From NCBI GenBank assembly GCA_905480105.1, contig CAJQPC010000083.1, positions 1-44,450 of the forward strand: DNA of 44,450 nucleotides, read 5' to 3'. Each line of letters starts with the position of its first letter. Positions within the stretch are counted from its first letter, which is position 1. The notes below the pieces were generated by a model. That model searched no databases. It was given only the letters and a program-made list of their open reading frames with translations, and was not told where the DNA came from. Below are positions 35,583 to 44,450 of the stretch, in pieces. The translations under genes and the position numbers were made by a program. Origin of the DNA: an uncultured bacterium. Lineage in GTDB: Bacteria > Myxococcota_A > UBA796 > CAJQPC01.

Positions 35583-37547
35583 ACCTTTTAGGATTGGGGC
35601 GAACTCCGCGGCGCCTTCGCAAGCGTGGGCACCGACCCACACCACGCTGAGGAAGTCCTGAGCCTGGGTGGGGTCGTTGGTGAAGCGCACGCCTGAGACC
35701 AGCTGGCCCTGCTCTACCAAGGCTGGGAAGCGCTCGCGCAGCTGATCGGAGAAAGCGATTAGGGGCCCAAGGTCCCGTCTGTGGTGCAGGGTCCATACGG
35801 CCGGCCGGCCGTGTCGGATCCACCGCGCGATTCCGCGTGCGATGTGGCCCATGGTCATTCGGGGGTTGCGTTCAACAACCGCGCGAAGACGAAGGGTATT
35901 CCTTGGGTCTCGGTAGACCAGTCCGTCGATATTCCAGTAGCCGCTGTGGGGAGCTTGGTCGGCCAAGTCTTGGTAGAGCTTGAGCACCCGCCGACCTTCG
36001 GAGAGCAGGCGGCGTACCTCGACGGGCAAGGCGGCCCAAGGCTCACTGAGGACTTGTCCACGCCAGACACCCATCTTGTCTACCAGGGGCCGGGAGAGAC
36101 CGAGCAGCTTGTCCCCGTGGTAGAGCGCCGAGAGATCTGAGACCCGGTCCAGTAGGGGCTCCACGACCAGTGCTCCCTGGGTGGTTAAGATGCGCTGGGC
36201 CCACTTTTGGGTGGCTGCATCCAAGGTGGAGGCTACCCGGCGCTGCCCCTGTCCGGAGCTACCCAAGTCTTGCTTGACGAGAGCAGGACTTTGAATCTCG
36301 GAAAGGGCATCCACCAGTTGCTCGATGCTTAAGACCCGTCGCCCTTGGGTCTCCTCCCCTCCGGCCAGGTCAGGGTGTCGCTGCCTAGCTATTTTTTGGA
36401 GTTCCAGAGCGCTGGACTTCCGAAAGTCCGCTTGGGTCCACTGTGGGGGCGTGGCTCCCGCGGCGTGTCTGTCAGCCTCGGGGCCGGGACCAAACGGAAC
36501 AAAATGGCCCAGCTTTCTACCGGCCAAGTCCGAAGCACCCGGAACCCATTCGGGGAGATCTACACCCAGTTCCTGCCACCCCTGTAGCCACTCAGAACTG
36601 GGGGCGATGGGTGCGATGACCGTGTCGTCCCGTCGGCTCAAGAACATGGGCAGGGCGCCCAGGTCCCGACGCAGGGCCTGGACTGGTTTGGAGGGGAGCT
36701 GTCCCAGAAGGGTCTGCTCACAGCCTGGATTGAACCACCACAGAGTGGGGGGGCGGCCCTTGGTGCGGCCATAGACTTGGAGGGCATCGATCCAGTCTGC
36801 GTCAAAGCCGGCCCGACGGCGCCCCTCGCGGTCGTAGGGTTTGCCCTTCGCGCGCGCGGGGGTCAGGGGTGCCAATAGGGCCGCCTCAAAGGCATCCCAG
36901 TCACGGAGGCTCTGGTCTTTGAAGGTCCTGTACCAGCGCAGGCCATGGCGTACATGTCCGATCTCGTCTTGGTAGACGTGGTCCATCAGCTCGCTTGTCT
37001 GGAGATCGCCCACTTTGGCAAAGGCGCGCCCGTAGTGCAGGCAGTAGTCCAGGTTGGCTTGCTCAAATGCAAGGGACAACCCGGCACAGTAGTGGATTGG
37101 TTGATCCATTGGCGAAAGGCTGGTCCAGAAGAAGGGGCTGTTGTGCAGCTCCCCAAACGCCACGCCGAGTTGCTCCATGCGGGCCAGGTAGCGCCGCAGA
37201 TGGTCTTGCTCCTCTTTCAGGGTGTGGGCGATGCCCTTGCGGAATACGGGCGGCGCGTCCGGAAAGCGGACCAAGGCCAGGGCCATCAGCTCCATGGCCA
37301 GAAGCTCGTGGTTCGCGAAAAAGTGTAGGACCTGCCCCCGAGCGATGGGGTCATGCAGTTGGCCCAAGCTGGGAAAGGGGGCCTTGGGTCGATCCAAGTC
37401 CAAACGCAAGGCTTTTGGGCGACCAGGCCATTTAGGCCCTGTCCACGGAGAACCCGGACGCTCATCCGAGGTCACACCCGGGTCGGCGAGCTTTTCCTGC
37501 AGCGAATCTGAGCGCAGGATCTGCTCAGCCAAGGCGCGAAGCTCCAT
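35577..37547 (-). CDS. Ferritin-like (DUF455) protein fused to an ATP-grasp-like domain
   Basis: The 656-residue product has two parts. Residues about 1-270 match the DUF455 ferritin-like family: helical, with NHELLAMELMALAL, KEEQDHLRRYLARM, AFEQANLDYCLHYG and HVYQDEIGHVRHGLRW, whose Glu and His residues should bind a di-metal site as in MiaE or ferritin. After a linker, residues about 400-650 show ATP-grasp features: VKQDLGSSGQGQRRV (a Gly-rich ATP loop), LVVEPLLDRV, and NIDGLVYR with VVERNPRMTMGHIARG, where E-x-N resembles the Mg-binding pair. The two parts together suggest oxidation plus ligation of an unknown substrate. GGAG precedes ATG 37547. The gene ends inside a tandem repeat. The role is inference. 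Confidence 0.75.
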   Translation of the reverse strand: MELRALAEQILRSDSLQEKLADPGVTSDERPGSPWTGPKWPGRPKALRLDLDRPKAPFPSLGQLHDPIARGQVLHFFANHELLAMELMALALVRFPDAPPVFRKGIAHTLKEEQDHLRRYLARMEQLGVAFGELHNSPFFWTSLSPMDQPIHYCAGLSLAFEQANLDYCLHYGRAFAKVGDLQTSELMDHVYQDEIGHVRHGLRWYRTFKDQSLRDWDAFEAALLAPLTPARAKGKPYDREGRRRAGFDADWIDALQVYGRTKGRPPTLWWFNPGCEQTLLGQLPSKPVQALRRDLGALPMFLSRRDDTVIAPIAPSSEWLQGWQELGVDLPEWVPGASDLAGRKLGHFVPFGPGPEADRHAAGATPPQWTQADFRKSSALELQKIARQRHPDLAGGEETQGRRVLSIEQLVDALSEIQSPALVKQDLGSSGQGQRRVASTLDAATQKWAQRILTTQGALVVEPLLDRVSDLSALYHGDKLLGLSRPLVDKMGVWRGQVLSEPWAALPVEVRRLLSEGRRVLKLYQDLADQAPHSGYWNIDGLVYRDPRNTLRLRAVVERNPRMTMGHIARGIARWIRHGRPAVWTLHHRRDLGPLIAFSDQLRERFPALVEQGQLVSGVRFTNDPTQAQDFLSVVWVGAHACEGAAEFAPILKGL

Positions 37548-37579
37548 GGGTTCGGGCTCCGCGCCTGGTTGAGTTGAGC

Positions 37580-37918
37580 TTAGCTGTTGGTCTGCGCTGC
37601 GAAGCCTGTGGACTTGATAGCGGCCAAGAGCTTTTCAGTGTCGGTCTTCCCGGCGTCGAAGGCGATCTGAGCTTCTCCTGTTTGGTAGTCGACTGCCACA
37701 GCTTCTACGCCGTCGATTGCCTTGAGTGCAGCGGTCACCTTGGTGGAGCAGTCGCCGCAGCTCATGCCTTCTACCTTGAATGTGGCCTTGGTGCCGGCAG
37801 AAGCTTGGACAGCCTCAGCAGCTTCGGTGTACGCGGCTGCGTCGGCCATTGGGCACGCCATGGCCGGGGTTGCGAATGCGAATGCCAGGGCGGATGCGAG
37901 TGCGATTTTACGGATCAT
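37580..37918 (-). CDS. Secreted heavy-metal-associated (MerP-like) protein
   Basis: From ATG 37918 (GGAG six bases ahead) the 112-residue product begins MIRKIALASALAFAFATPAMA, a signal peptide. A 20-residue linker precedes an HMA domain: KATFKVEGMSCGDCSTKV holds the metal-binding GMxCxxC, followed by the usual beta-alpha-beta end. It is like periplasmic MerP or copper chaperones, so it probably binds Cu(I), Zn or Hg outside the cytoplasm. No partner pump is nearby. Upstream is the palindrome at 37944-37960. The gene stands alone between the ferritin-like fusion and nrdB. Confidence 0.85.
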   Translation of the reverse strand: MIRKIALASALAFAFATPAMACPMADAAAYTEAAEAVQASAGTKATFKVEGMSCGDCSTKVTAALKAIDGVEAVAVDYQTGEAQIAFDAGKTDTEKLLAAIKSTGFAAQTNS

Positions 37919-37943
37919 GGTCTCTCCGAGACATGGGGTGTAG

Positions 37944-37960
37944 GCGAACCGGTCGTTCGC
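37944..37960 (-). promoter_or_regulatory. Dyad upstream of the MerP-like gene
   Basis: GCGAAC and GTTCGC are separated by CGGTC, 26 bases before the ATG at 37918. It could be an operator or an mRNA hairpin in the leader. No family can be assigned. Confidence 0.25.
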
Positions 37961-38025
37961 ACCTTCCACAAGAGTATGCTTCAGACAGGGGGTGGTTGCA
38001 CTGGGACTTGCAGAAGAAGGAGCGA

Positions 38026-39024
38026 CTAAAACGCCATGTCGAAGCTGACCTCGCCTTCTACGGCGCTCTGGTAGGCGGACACGCGGCGCTCGAAGAAGTT
38101 GGTCAGCTCCTGTACATCCTGCAGGTCCATGAAGGGGAAAGGATTGGTGCTGCCCCAGATGGGCTCCAAGCCCAAACGCACCATGCGCTGGTCTGCGACG
38201 GACTGCAGATAGGTGCGCATGTCTTCAAGAGACAGGCCGGTCACGCCCTCGGCGAGCACGTCTTCGGCGAAGTTCATCTCGCACTCCACAGCGTCACGCA
38301 GCATCTCTTCAACGCGCTGCGCCATGTCGGCGTCGAAAAGGCCTGGTTCTTCTTCCCGAGCGGTGTCCACAACGCGGAAGGCGAAGTTCATGTGCATGGA
38401 CTCATCCCGGAACACCCAGTTGGTGCCCGCAGCCAAGCCGTCCAGCAGTCCGCGGCTGCGCAGAAAGTAGACGTAGGCGAATGCGGCGAAAAAGAACATG
38501 CCCTCGATCGCTGCGGCGAAGGTGATCATGTTCATCAAAAAGGCTTTTCGGTCTTGCACGGTCTGCAGAGACTCGATGGACGCGCTCTGATTCATCCACT
38601 TCATCGCAAAGTCAGCCTTGCGCTTGATGGAGGGGATGTTGTCTACAGCTGAGAAGGCCTTGGCACGCTCTTCTGGGTCAGGCAGGTAGGTGTCCAGTAG
38701 GGTCAGATAAAACTGGACGTGGAGTGCTTCCTCGAAGAGCTGGCGCGAGAGGTACATGCGCGCTTCGGGGGAGTTGACGTGCTTGTAGTAGTTCAGCACC
38801 AGGTTGTTGGAGACGATGCTGTCGCCCGTGGCGAAGAAGGCCACCAAGCGGTTGATCAAGTGCCGCTCACCGGGACCCAGCGTGTTGCGGAGGTCGGCCA
38901 AGTCTGTGGAAAAGTCTACCTCTTCCACGGTCCAGGTGTTCCGGATGGCCATGCGGTACATCTCATAGAACTCGGGGTACTTCATCGGACGTAATGTCAG
39001 GTCGAAACCGGGATCGAGCAGCAT
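38026..39024 (-). CDS. nrdB: Ribonucleoside-diphosphate reductase class I, beta subunit
   Basis: The 332-residue R2 subunit generates the radical that the alpha subunit uses to make deoxyribonucleotides. The metal ligands are visible in order: Asp in FFATGDSIVSNN, Glu and His in EEALHVQFY, Glu in AAIEGMFFF, and Glu and His in RDESMHMNF. A Tyr lies four residues after the first His (HVQFY), the place of the E. coli tyrosyl radical, so it is probably a tyrosyl-radical enzyme. The start ATG 39024 has GGAG eight bases ahead. The frame is open further upstream, but that part overlaps the end of nrdA and is unlike R2. It lies 139 bases after nrdA, in the same direction. Confidence 0.95.
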   Translation of the reverse strand: MLLDPGFDLTLRPMKYPEFYEMYRMAIRNTWTVEEVDFSTDLADLRNTLGPGERHLINRLVAFFATGDSIVSNNLVLNYYKHVNSPEARMYLSRQLFEEALHVQFYLTLLDTYLPDPEERAKAFSAVDNIPSIKRKADFAMKWMNQSASIESLQTVQDRKAFLMNMITFAAAIEGMFFFAAFAYVYFLRSRGLLDGLAAGTNWVFRDESMHMNFAFRVVDTAREEEPGLFDADMAQRVEEMLRDAVECEMNFAEDVLAEGVTGLSLEDMRTYLQSVADQRMVRLGLEPIWGSTNPFPFMDLQDVQELTNFFERRVSAYQSAVEGEVSFDMAF

Positions 39025-39163
39025 CGGAGTGGCTCCAGGCAGGCGCAGCAGGGAAAGGGGGGGGAAACGCCGAGAAGGGGGGGCGAATTTTGGGGAGACC
39101 CAGTCAACATAGGTCCAGGACTGCGGTAGATCGCTCTGGACACGAGTACAAAGTGTTTTCTGC

Positions 39164-41542
39164 CTACTGGCAGGCGTCGCAGTGCTCTGGGTTTTCCAAG
39201 GAACAGGCCAGTGCCTCTGCGGACGTAAAGGTCCGGTTCTCAGATGACTTTGACTCACCTTGAGTGCTCATGTTGATCTCCGTTGCGGGACGGGAACGCA
39301 GGTAGTAGGTGGTTTTGAGACCCTTTTTCCAGGCGTACATGTACATGCTGGAGAGGCGCCCAATGTTGGGGCTCTCCACGAAGAGGTTCAGAGACTGACT
39401 CTGGTCGATAAAGGCGCCACGATCGGCGGCCAGATCGACCAAGGTTTTCATGCTCAGCTCCCACGCGGTGCGGTAGAGCTTTTTGAGGTTGGCTGGCAGA
39501 GCATCGATGGCCGCGACGCTGCCGCGGTTCACCTTGAGCTGCTGACGAACCTCTGGAGTCCACAGACCCAGAAGGCGTAGATCCTGAACCAAGTAACGGT
39601 TCACCTGCAGGAACTCTCCGGAGAGGGTCTCGCGCTTAAAGAGATTGCTCACCTGGGGCTCGATGCACTCGTAGATTCCCAGGATGCTCGCGATCGTCGC
39701 CGTAGGGGCGATGGCGATCATCAGGGAGTTGCGCAGTCCATGCTCGACCACGTCCTTGCGCAGACCCGCCCAGTCGTACTCCGTGACCGGAGTCACGCCC
39801 CACAGATCCGGCTGAAGGTGGCCGCGAGCAGCTCGGGTCTCGGCGAAGGCCGGGTGAGCGCCGAGCGTCTTGGCCAGCTCCATGCTGGTCTTGGTGGCGT
39901 GGAAGTAGATGGTCTCGGCGATACGCTTGGAGACGTCTTGGGCCCGGGGGTCGTCGAAAGGCAAGCCCATCTTGAAAAACACGTCTTGCAGGCCCATGGA
40001 ACCCAGTCCCACTGGGCGCCACTTCATGTTGGAGTTGGACGCCTCGGGGATGGGGTACAGGTTGCGGTCGATCACGCGATCAAGTTGACGGATGGCCACC
40101 GCCGCGGTCTTGGCTAACTTGGCAAAGTCGATGTTCCAAGAGCCGCTCTCATCCTGGACCAAGTGGTTTCGCAGGTTGATGGAGCCCAGGTTGCAGACTG
40201 CAGTCTCATCGCCGCTGGTCACTTCCAAAATCTCTGTACAGAGGTTGGAGAGGTGCACCACGCGGCCAGGCAGCGCGGTCTGGTTGCAGGTCTTGTTGGA
40301 GGCGTCCTTGAAGCACATCCAGCCGTTTCCGCTCTGGGCCAGGGTGCGCATCATGCGGCCGTACAGGTCGCGTGCCTTGACTTGGCGCACGAAACGACCA
40401 GCCTTTTCGGCGTTGATGTAGTGGCGCTCAAACTCGGCGCCGTAGGTGTCCACCAGTTGTGGCATTTCCTTGGGGTCGAAGAGTGACCAGGTACCGTTGG
40501 TCTCCACCCGCTTCATGAACAGATCGGGGATCCAGTTGGACAAGTTCAGGTTGTGCGTGCGGCGAGCCTCGTCACCGGTGTTGTCCCGAAGCTCTAAAAA
40601 AGACTCGATGTCGGCGTGCCAAGGCTCCAAGTACACGCAGGCCGCGCCCTTGCGGCGGCCGCCCTGGTTCACTGCGGAGACCGATGCGTCCAAGGTGTTC
40701 AGGAAAGGAACGATGCCGTTGGACTGGCCGTTGGTGCCCTGGATGTGGGAGCCCGAGGAGCGTACGCGGGTGTAGGACAGGCCGATGCCGCCGGCGAACT
40801 TAGAGAGCATCGCGATGTCTGCGTAGCGCTTGTAGATGTCGCGCAGGTCGTCCGCAGGGCTGTCCAAGAGGTAGCAACTGGAGAGCTGCGTGCGGTGGGT
40901 TGCTGCGTTGAACAGGGTGGGAGAGCTGGGCAGGTAGTCGTGGCTGCTGAAGGTCTCGTAGAGCTCCAGCGCGTCCGGGACGTTGTCCGAGACGCCGACT
41001 GCCACTCTCATAAAAAAGTACTGCGGGGTCTCGATGGGAGCCCGAGTTTTGGGGTGACGCTGCAGGTAGCGGTCACGCAAAGTGCGCAGGCCGAAGTATT
41101 CGAAGGCGTAGTCGCGTTCGGGTTTGATGGCTGCGTTGAACGCTTCGGCGTTGTCCGTGACCAGCTTGAGCACGCGATCGTTGATGATGCCTTGGCTGTG
41201 GCCTAGCTGAACGCTGGCGGAAAAGCACCGCGCGCCGGTCTTGTCGACGGTCTGACGGAGCTCATCTGCCAGAATGCGTGCGGCCAGCTTGGAGTTTTGA
41301 GGCTCCTCGAAGGTCAGGCCAGCAGCGGTGTGGATGGTGAGTTCGCGCAGGACGAGCTGGGTGACGCCCGGAGGTGCGGAGCGCAGGACGCGCTCCGTGA
41401 GCGCGGGGATGTCCAGAGCGTCCAAATCAGAGGACAGGCTCTCTAAATATTCCTGAAGTCGTTGAGCAGGAGTGGGGCCGTCGAAACTGTCGTTGGAGGA
41501 CAGGGATAGGTCGGACGTACCGAGGGTGGGCTGCTGCTGCAC
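39164..41542 (-). CDS. nrdA: Ribonucleoside-diphosphate reductase class I, alpha subunit
   Basis: The 792-residue R1 subunit reduces ribonucleoside diphosphates. Family marks: the redox Cys in LSSCYLLDSP and AVCNLGSINLRN, the active-site N-x-C-x-E in LSNLCTEILE, the radical-transfer Tyr pair in KTTYYLRSRPAT, and the C-terminal CDACQ that is re-reduced by thioredoxin or glutaredoxin. The N-terminal part (about 130 residues) is partly an ATP-cone-like region but divergent; allosteric control is therefore uncertain. The start is GTG 41542, with GGAG seven bases ahead. A pair of NrdR-like boxes lies about 95-140 bases upstream, and nrdB follows. Confidence 0.95.
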   Translation of the reverse strand: MQQQPTLGTSDLSLSSNDSFDGPTPAQRLQEYLESLSSDLDALDIPALTERVLRSAPPGVTQLVLRELTIHTAAGLTFEEPQNSKLAARILADELRQTVDKTGARCFSASVQLGHSQGIINDRVLKLVTDNAEAFNAAIKPERDYAFEYFGLRTLRDRYLQRHPKTRAPIETPQYFFMRVAVGVSDNVPDALELYETFSSHDYLPSSPTLFNAATHRTQLSSCYLLDSPADDLRDIYKRYADIAMLSKFAGGIGLSYTRVRSSGSHIQGTNGQSNGIVPFLNTLDASVSAVNQGGRRKGAACVYLEPWHADIESFLELRDNTGDEARRTHNLNLSNWIPDLFMKRVETNGTWSLFDPKEMPQLVDTYGAEFERHYINAEKAGRFVRQVKARDLYGRMMRTLAQSGNGWMCFKDASNKTCNQTALPGRVVHLSNLCTEILEVTSGDETAVCNLGSINLRNHLVQDESGSWNIDFAKLAKTAAVAIRQLDRVIDRNLYPIPEASNSNMKWRPVGLGSMGLQDVFFKMGLPFDDPRAQDVSKRIAETIYFHATKTSMELAKTLGAHPAFAETRAARGHLQPDLWGVTPVTEYDWAGLRKDVVEHGLRNSLMIAIAPTATIASILGIYECIEPQVSNLFKRETLSGEFLQVNRYLVQDLRLLGLWTPEVRQQLKVNRGSVAAIDALPANLKKLYRTAWELSMKTLVDLAADRGAFIDQSQSLNLFVESPNIGRLSSMYMYAWKKGLKTTYYLRSRPATEINMSTQGESKSSENRTFTSAEALACSLENPEHCDACQ

Positions 41543-42153
41543 GGCGGGCTCCGCGGGGGGGAAATCGGAGGGGGGAAGGAAGGGTGCCGACGGGGGTCGG
41601 GACGGGGAGCATGGGGCTTTCGGTAGACCAAAGCAACCACAAGATATGGGGGTGCTCTTTACAGGTCAACACCATATCTGGGGGGGGGGGCCACCAAACG
41701 GGCCTAATGCAGCCCTGGGTGGGATTCGGGAACGTGGTGTCTCTAATTCACCTTTGTGACGCCGCGCATTGTCGGGCGCGGGGCGCGTGGTGTCGAGGCC
41801 AAGATCGGGGGTTGAAAAGACGCGAAACTCTGCCCATGCGCCGACACGCCAGGCGTGCCCAGGAAGCAGGTGCCGGTCATTCTTTTTTTCGACCGGTGAC
41901 CCCCAGGAGTCCCATCTTGGTGCCTGACCTTCCCCAAGTGAATTCCGGTGGGGGCGACGTCGCCGTGACCGGCGGGACTGGCGGTCTGGGATGTGGCTTG
42001 GTAATCCCGGTCCAGGGTCAAGGCCAAGGCACAAACAGGGCGGATCGAGCTCTGTAGAAGAATCGTTTGGACGGATACCTGGGGCCGCGTCGTAGATCCT
42101 GAGTGTCCATCGGTTAGTGAACCCGCAAACTTTTTGAGCTGAGGAGCCTCCCC
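41543..42153. other. Divergent intergenic region between nrdA and the aconitase gene
   Basis: These 611 bases hold the nrdA leader, the NrdR-like boxes, an 11-G run (41680-41690) and the aconitase promoter. A hairpin-capable stretch lies at about 41874-41900 (CCGGTC and GACCGG around a T-rich loop). Frames on either strand here lack ribosome sites and family text, so I call no gene. GAGGAG lies just before the aconitase ATG. Confidence 0.7.
41637..41684 (-). promoter_or_regulatory. Tandem NrdR-box-like sites upstream of nrdA
   Basis: On the minus strand, CCCCCATATCTTGTGG (41652-41637) and CCCCCAGATATGGTGT (41684-41669) resemble the NrdR consensus ACACWATATATWGTGT, with about 10 and 11 of 16 matches. 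Their centres are 32 bases apart, three helical turns, which is the spacing known for NrdR pairs. NrdR represses ribonucleotide reductase genes when dATP is high. Confidence 0.6.
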
Positions 42154-44430
42154 ATGATCGACGTTGCTGCCATTGAGAAGGTCTACGCCCGAGCCGCCGA
42201 GCGCGCTGCCATTGGCCGACGCCGGTTAGGACGGGGCTTGACCCTGGGAGAGAAGATCCTCTTCAATCACCTGGTCGACCCCGAGAACGCTGCCTTTGAG
42301 CGCAAGAAAAGCTTCTTGGACCTGAACCCCGACCGGGTCGCAATGCAGGACGCCACCGCCCAGATGGCTCTGCTCCAGTTTATGGTCGCTGGTCGCGCTG
42401 AAGTGGCTCTGCCCAGCACCGTCCACTGTGACCACTTGATCCGTGCCCACGTCGGCGCAGACGCGGACCTGGACATTGCCAACAACGAAAACTCCGAAGT
42501 GTACGAGTTCCTTCGCACTGTCTCGGCCAAGCATGGCTTGGGCTTCTGGAAGCCCGGCGCCGGCATCATCCACCAGGTTGTGCTCGAGAACTACGCCTTC
42601 CCAGGCGGCTTGATGATCGGAACGGACTCCCACACGGTGAACGCGGGTGGATTGGGCATGGTCGCTGTTGGTGTGGGCGGCGCTGACGCGGTCGACGCGA
42701 TGGTTGGCATGCCATGGGAAGTCCTGAACCCCGGCATGATCGGCGTAAAGCTGACCGGCAAGCTGCAGGGCTGGGCCAGCGCAAAGGATGTCATCCTCAA
42801 GGTCTGCCAGATCCTGACGGTCAAGGGCGGTACCAACCACATCGTGGAGTACTTCGGTCCAGGCGCTGCCAGCATCAGCTGCACCGGCAAGGGCACCATC
42901 TGCAACATGGGCGCTGAGCACGGCGCGACCACCTCCACCTTCCCCTATGACGAGAAGATGGGCGCTTACTTGCGCGCTACCGGCCGCGCTGGCATTGCTG
43001 ACCTGGCCGACAAGTACGCCGACCAGCTACAGGCCGATCCCGAGGTCTTGGCCAACCCAGAGAAGTACTACGACCGCGTGGTCGAGATTGACCTGAGTAC
43101 CCTTGAGCCCCACGTCGTGGGCCCTCACACCCCAGATTTGGCACGTCCCATCTCCGCGATGGCTGCTGACGCTGCTGAGAATGACTACCCACGCAACCTG
43201 ACGGCCGCCTTGATCGGTAGCTGCACCAACTCCTCTTACGAGGACATCTCGCGCAGCGCCCACATCGCTCGTCAGGCCGCTGCCAAGGGCGTAAAGGCAA
43301 AGATTCAGTTCATGATTACGCCCGGCTCCGACCAGGTCTTCGACACCATCAAAAAGAACGGCCAGGTCGCTGACCTGACTGCGATGGGTGGCGTGGTCTT
43401 GGCCAACGCTTGCGGTCCCTGCATCGGGCAGTGGAAGCGGGACGACGTGCAGAAGGGTGAAAAGAACTCCATCATCAACTCCTTCAACCGCAACTTCCGC
43501 GGTCGCAACGACGCCAACCCCGAGACCTTGTCGTTCATCGGCTCCCCTGAGCTGGTGACCGCGCTGGCGCTCTCCGGTGACCTGGGCTTTGACCCCGCCC
43601 GCCACACCCTCACCGCTGCCGATGGCACCGAGTTCATGCTGGAGGCACCTGTCGGTGACGAGCTGCCTCCCGGCGGTTTTGGTGGACCAGGCGACGGCTA
43701 CATCGCGCCGATTGCCCACGCTGACCGTTCAGGCGTGGACGTGGTCATCTCCCCGACCTCCGACCGCATCGAGCGCCTGACCCCCTTCGCTGAGTGGGAC
43801 GGACAGGATTTCTCGGGTCTGAAGGTCCTGGTCAAGGCCATGGGCAAGTGCACCACCGACCACATCTCGGCGGCTGGCCCTTGGCTCAAGTACCGCGGTC
43901 ACCTGACCAACATCTCCGGCAACCTGATGGCCGGTGCCCACAACGAGCTCACCGGTGAGTTCGGCAACGGCATCAACTTCCTGACCGGCGTCAAGGACAC
44001 CCACCCCAACATTGCCAAGCAGTACAAGGCTGCTGGCCAGGACTGGGTCATCTTCGGTGACGAGAACTACGGCGAGGGTTCCAGTCGTGAGCACGCTGCC
44101 ATGGAGCCGCGTCACAACGGTTGCCGTGCTGTGGTCGTTCGCAGCTTCGCCCGCATCCACGAGACCAACTTGAAGAAGCAGGGCGTTCTGCCCCTCTTTT
44201 TCGCTGACCACGCCGACTACGACAAGGTCAAGGGCGACGACGTTGTGGCCATCGAGGGCATCGCCCGTATCGCCGACGGAGGCAGCCCCACCGTGGTGCT
44301 GACCCACGCCGACGGAAGCGTGGATCGCATCGAGACCACCAACACCCTCTCGATGGATCAGTTCGTCTGGTTCAAGTCCGGTTCGGCGCTGAACAAGATT
44401 CGCGCGGACTTTGCTGCTGCAGCCAAGTAA
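42154..44430 (+). CDS. acn: Aconitate hydratase, mitochondrial type
   Basis: The 758-residue enzyme isomerises citrate to isocitrate in the TCA cycle, using a 4Fe-4S cluster. Cluster ligands are C357 in [10 protein letters not shown] and C420/C423 in ACGPCIGQW, spaced 63 residues apart as in mitochondrial aconitase. Substrate-site text includes [13 protein letters not shown] and the C-terminal [15 protein letters not shown]. The length and sequence are those of the mitochondrial ACO2-like type, not AcnA or AcnB of E. coli. A GAGGAG ribosome site lies just before the ATG. It ends TAA at 44428-44430, near the window edge. Confidence 0.95.
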   Translation: MIDVAAIEKVYARAAERAAIGRRRLGRGLTLGEKILFNHLVDPENAAFERKKSFLDLNPDRVAMQDATAQMALLQFMVAGRAEVALPSTVHCDHLIRAHVGADADLDIANNENSEVYEFLRTVSAKHGLGFWKPGAGIIHQVVLENYAFPGGLMIGTDSHTVNAGGLGMVAVGVGGADAVDAMVGMPWEVLNPGMIGVKLTGKLQGWASAKDVILKVCQILTVKGGTNHIVEYFGPGAASISCTGKGTICNMGAEHGATTSTFPYDEKMGAYLRATGRAGIADLADKYADQLQADPEVLANPEKYYDRVVEIDLSTLEPHVVGPHTPDLARPISAMAADAAENDYPRNLTAALIGSCTNSSYEDISRSAHIARQAAAKGVKAKIQFMITPGSDQVFDTIKKNGQVADLTAMGGVVLANACGPCIGQWKRDDVQKGEKNSIINSFNRNFRGRNDANPETLSFIGSPELVTALALSGDLGFDPARHTLTAADGTEFMLEAPVGDELPPGGFGGPGDGYIAPIAHADRSGVDVVISPTSDRIERLTPFAEWDGQDFSGLKVLVKAMGKCTTDHISAAGPWLKYRGHLTNISGNLMAGAHNELTGEFGNGINFLTGVKDTHPNIAKQYKAAGQDWVIFGDENYGEGSSREHAAMEPRHNGCRAVVVRSFARIHETNLKKQGVLPLFFADHADYDKVKGDDVVAIEGIARIADGGSPTVVLTHADGSVDRIETTNTLSMDQFVWFKSGSALNKIRADFAAAAK

Positions 44431-44450
44431 GGCGTTGGTGCTTTTCGACG

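Noticed and set aside
39025..39258. N-terminal extension of NrdB.
   Set aside because: It overlaps the end of nrdA, and ATG 39024 with GGAG gives the normal R2 N-terminus.
41584..42057. Frames in the nrdA/aconitase gap.
   Set aside because: No ribosome site, no recognisable domain, and they overlap the NrdR-like boxes and the G run.

Overview
This 44 kb GC-rich window looks like chromosomal DNA of a predatory or marine myxobacterium-like organism (Myxococcota / former Deltaproteobacteria). The evidence is indirect: two surface proteins end in a Cys-containing spacer, a hydrophobic helix and an Arg-rich tail of the MYXO-CTERM kind, one protein is built of dozens of Asp-rich thrombospondin type 3 (TSP3) repeats, many short genes encode lipoproteins of unknown function rich in Asp/Ser/Gly, and the housekeeping genes are bacterial. 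There are no rRNA or tRNA genes, insertion sequences, phage genes or CRISPR arrays that I can see.

Layout. 1-4012 (+): partial fatty acid hydroxylase, flippase-like membrane protein, a ThDP-dependent acetolactate-synthase-like enzyme overlapping a nitroreductase. 4009-10273 (-): a beta-helix surface protein interrupted by an in-frame TAG, then the giant TSP3 protein. 10448-12420 (+): a frameshifted secreted protein, a DUF4870-like membrane protein and a secreted unknown. 12459-17300: an M61 peptidase (-), a heavily decayed gene (+), and a sulfatase-fold membrane enzyme coupled to a lipoprotein (-). 17442-20946 (+): malQ, rhodanese, lipoprotein, second flippase-like protein. 21011-23956: a palindrome, a lipoprotein catalase-peroxidase (KatG) and an Irr-like Fur-family regulator. 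23996-30243: lipoproteins, an esterase/thioesterase pair, TetR regulator, THUMP methyltransferase, SDR. 30248-34145 (-): a translationally coupled three-gene operon. 34395-41542 (-): two lipoproteins, a ferritin-like/ATP-grasp-like fusion, a MerP-like metal-binding protein, nrdB and nrdA with probable NrdR boxes. 42154-44430 (+): mitochondrial-type aconitase.

The most interesting find is the operon at 30248-34145. Its first gene (33414-34145) reads as two fragments separated by one in-frame TGA, and the TGA sits exactly at the first Cys position of a thioredoxin-type W-C-x-x-C site (W-TGA-S-G-C). A perfect 8-bp hairpin lies 13 nt after the TGA, at the distance and with the loop guanines expected of a bacterial SECIS element. 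I read it as a selenocysteine-containing TSP3-thioredoxin lipoprotein, coupled to a diheme and a pentaheme c-type cytochrome lipoprotein: a candidate extracytoplasmic selenium/heme redox module that I do not recognise as described.

A second regulatory story is the katG region: a perfect palindrome with core TTTAGAA-N3-TTCTAAA lies upstream of katG, and an Irr-like Fur-family gene lies downstream. Three further genes (4009-5199, 10503-11110, 14379-15239) are broken by stops or frameshifts and are annotated as pseudogenes or possible sequence errors.
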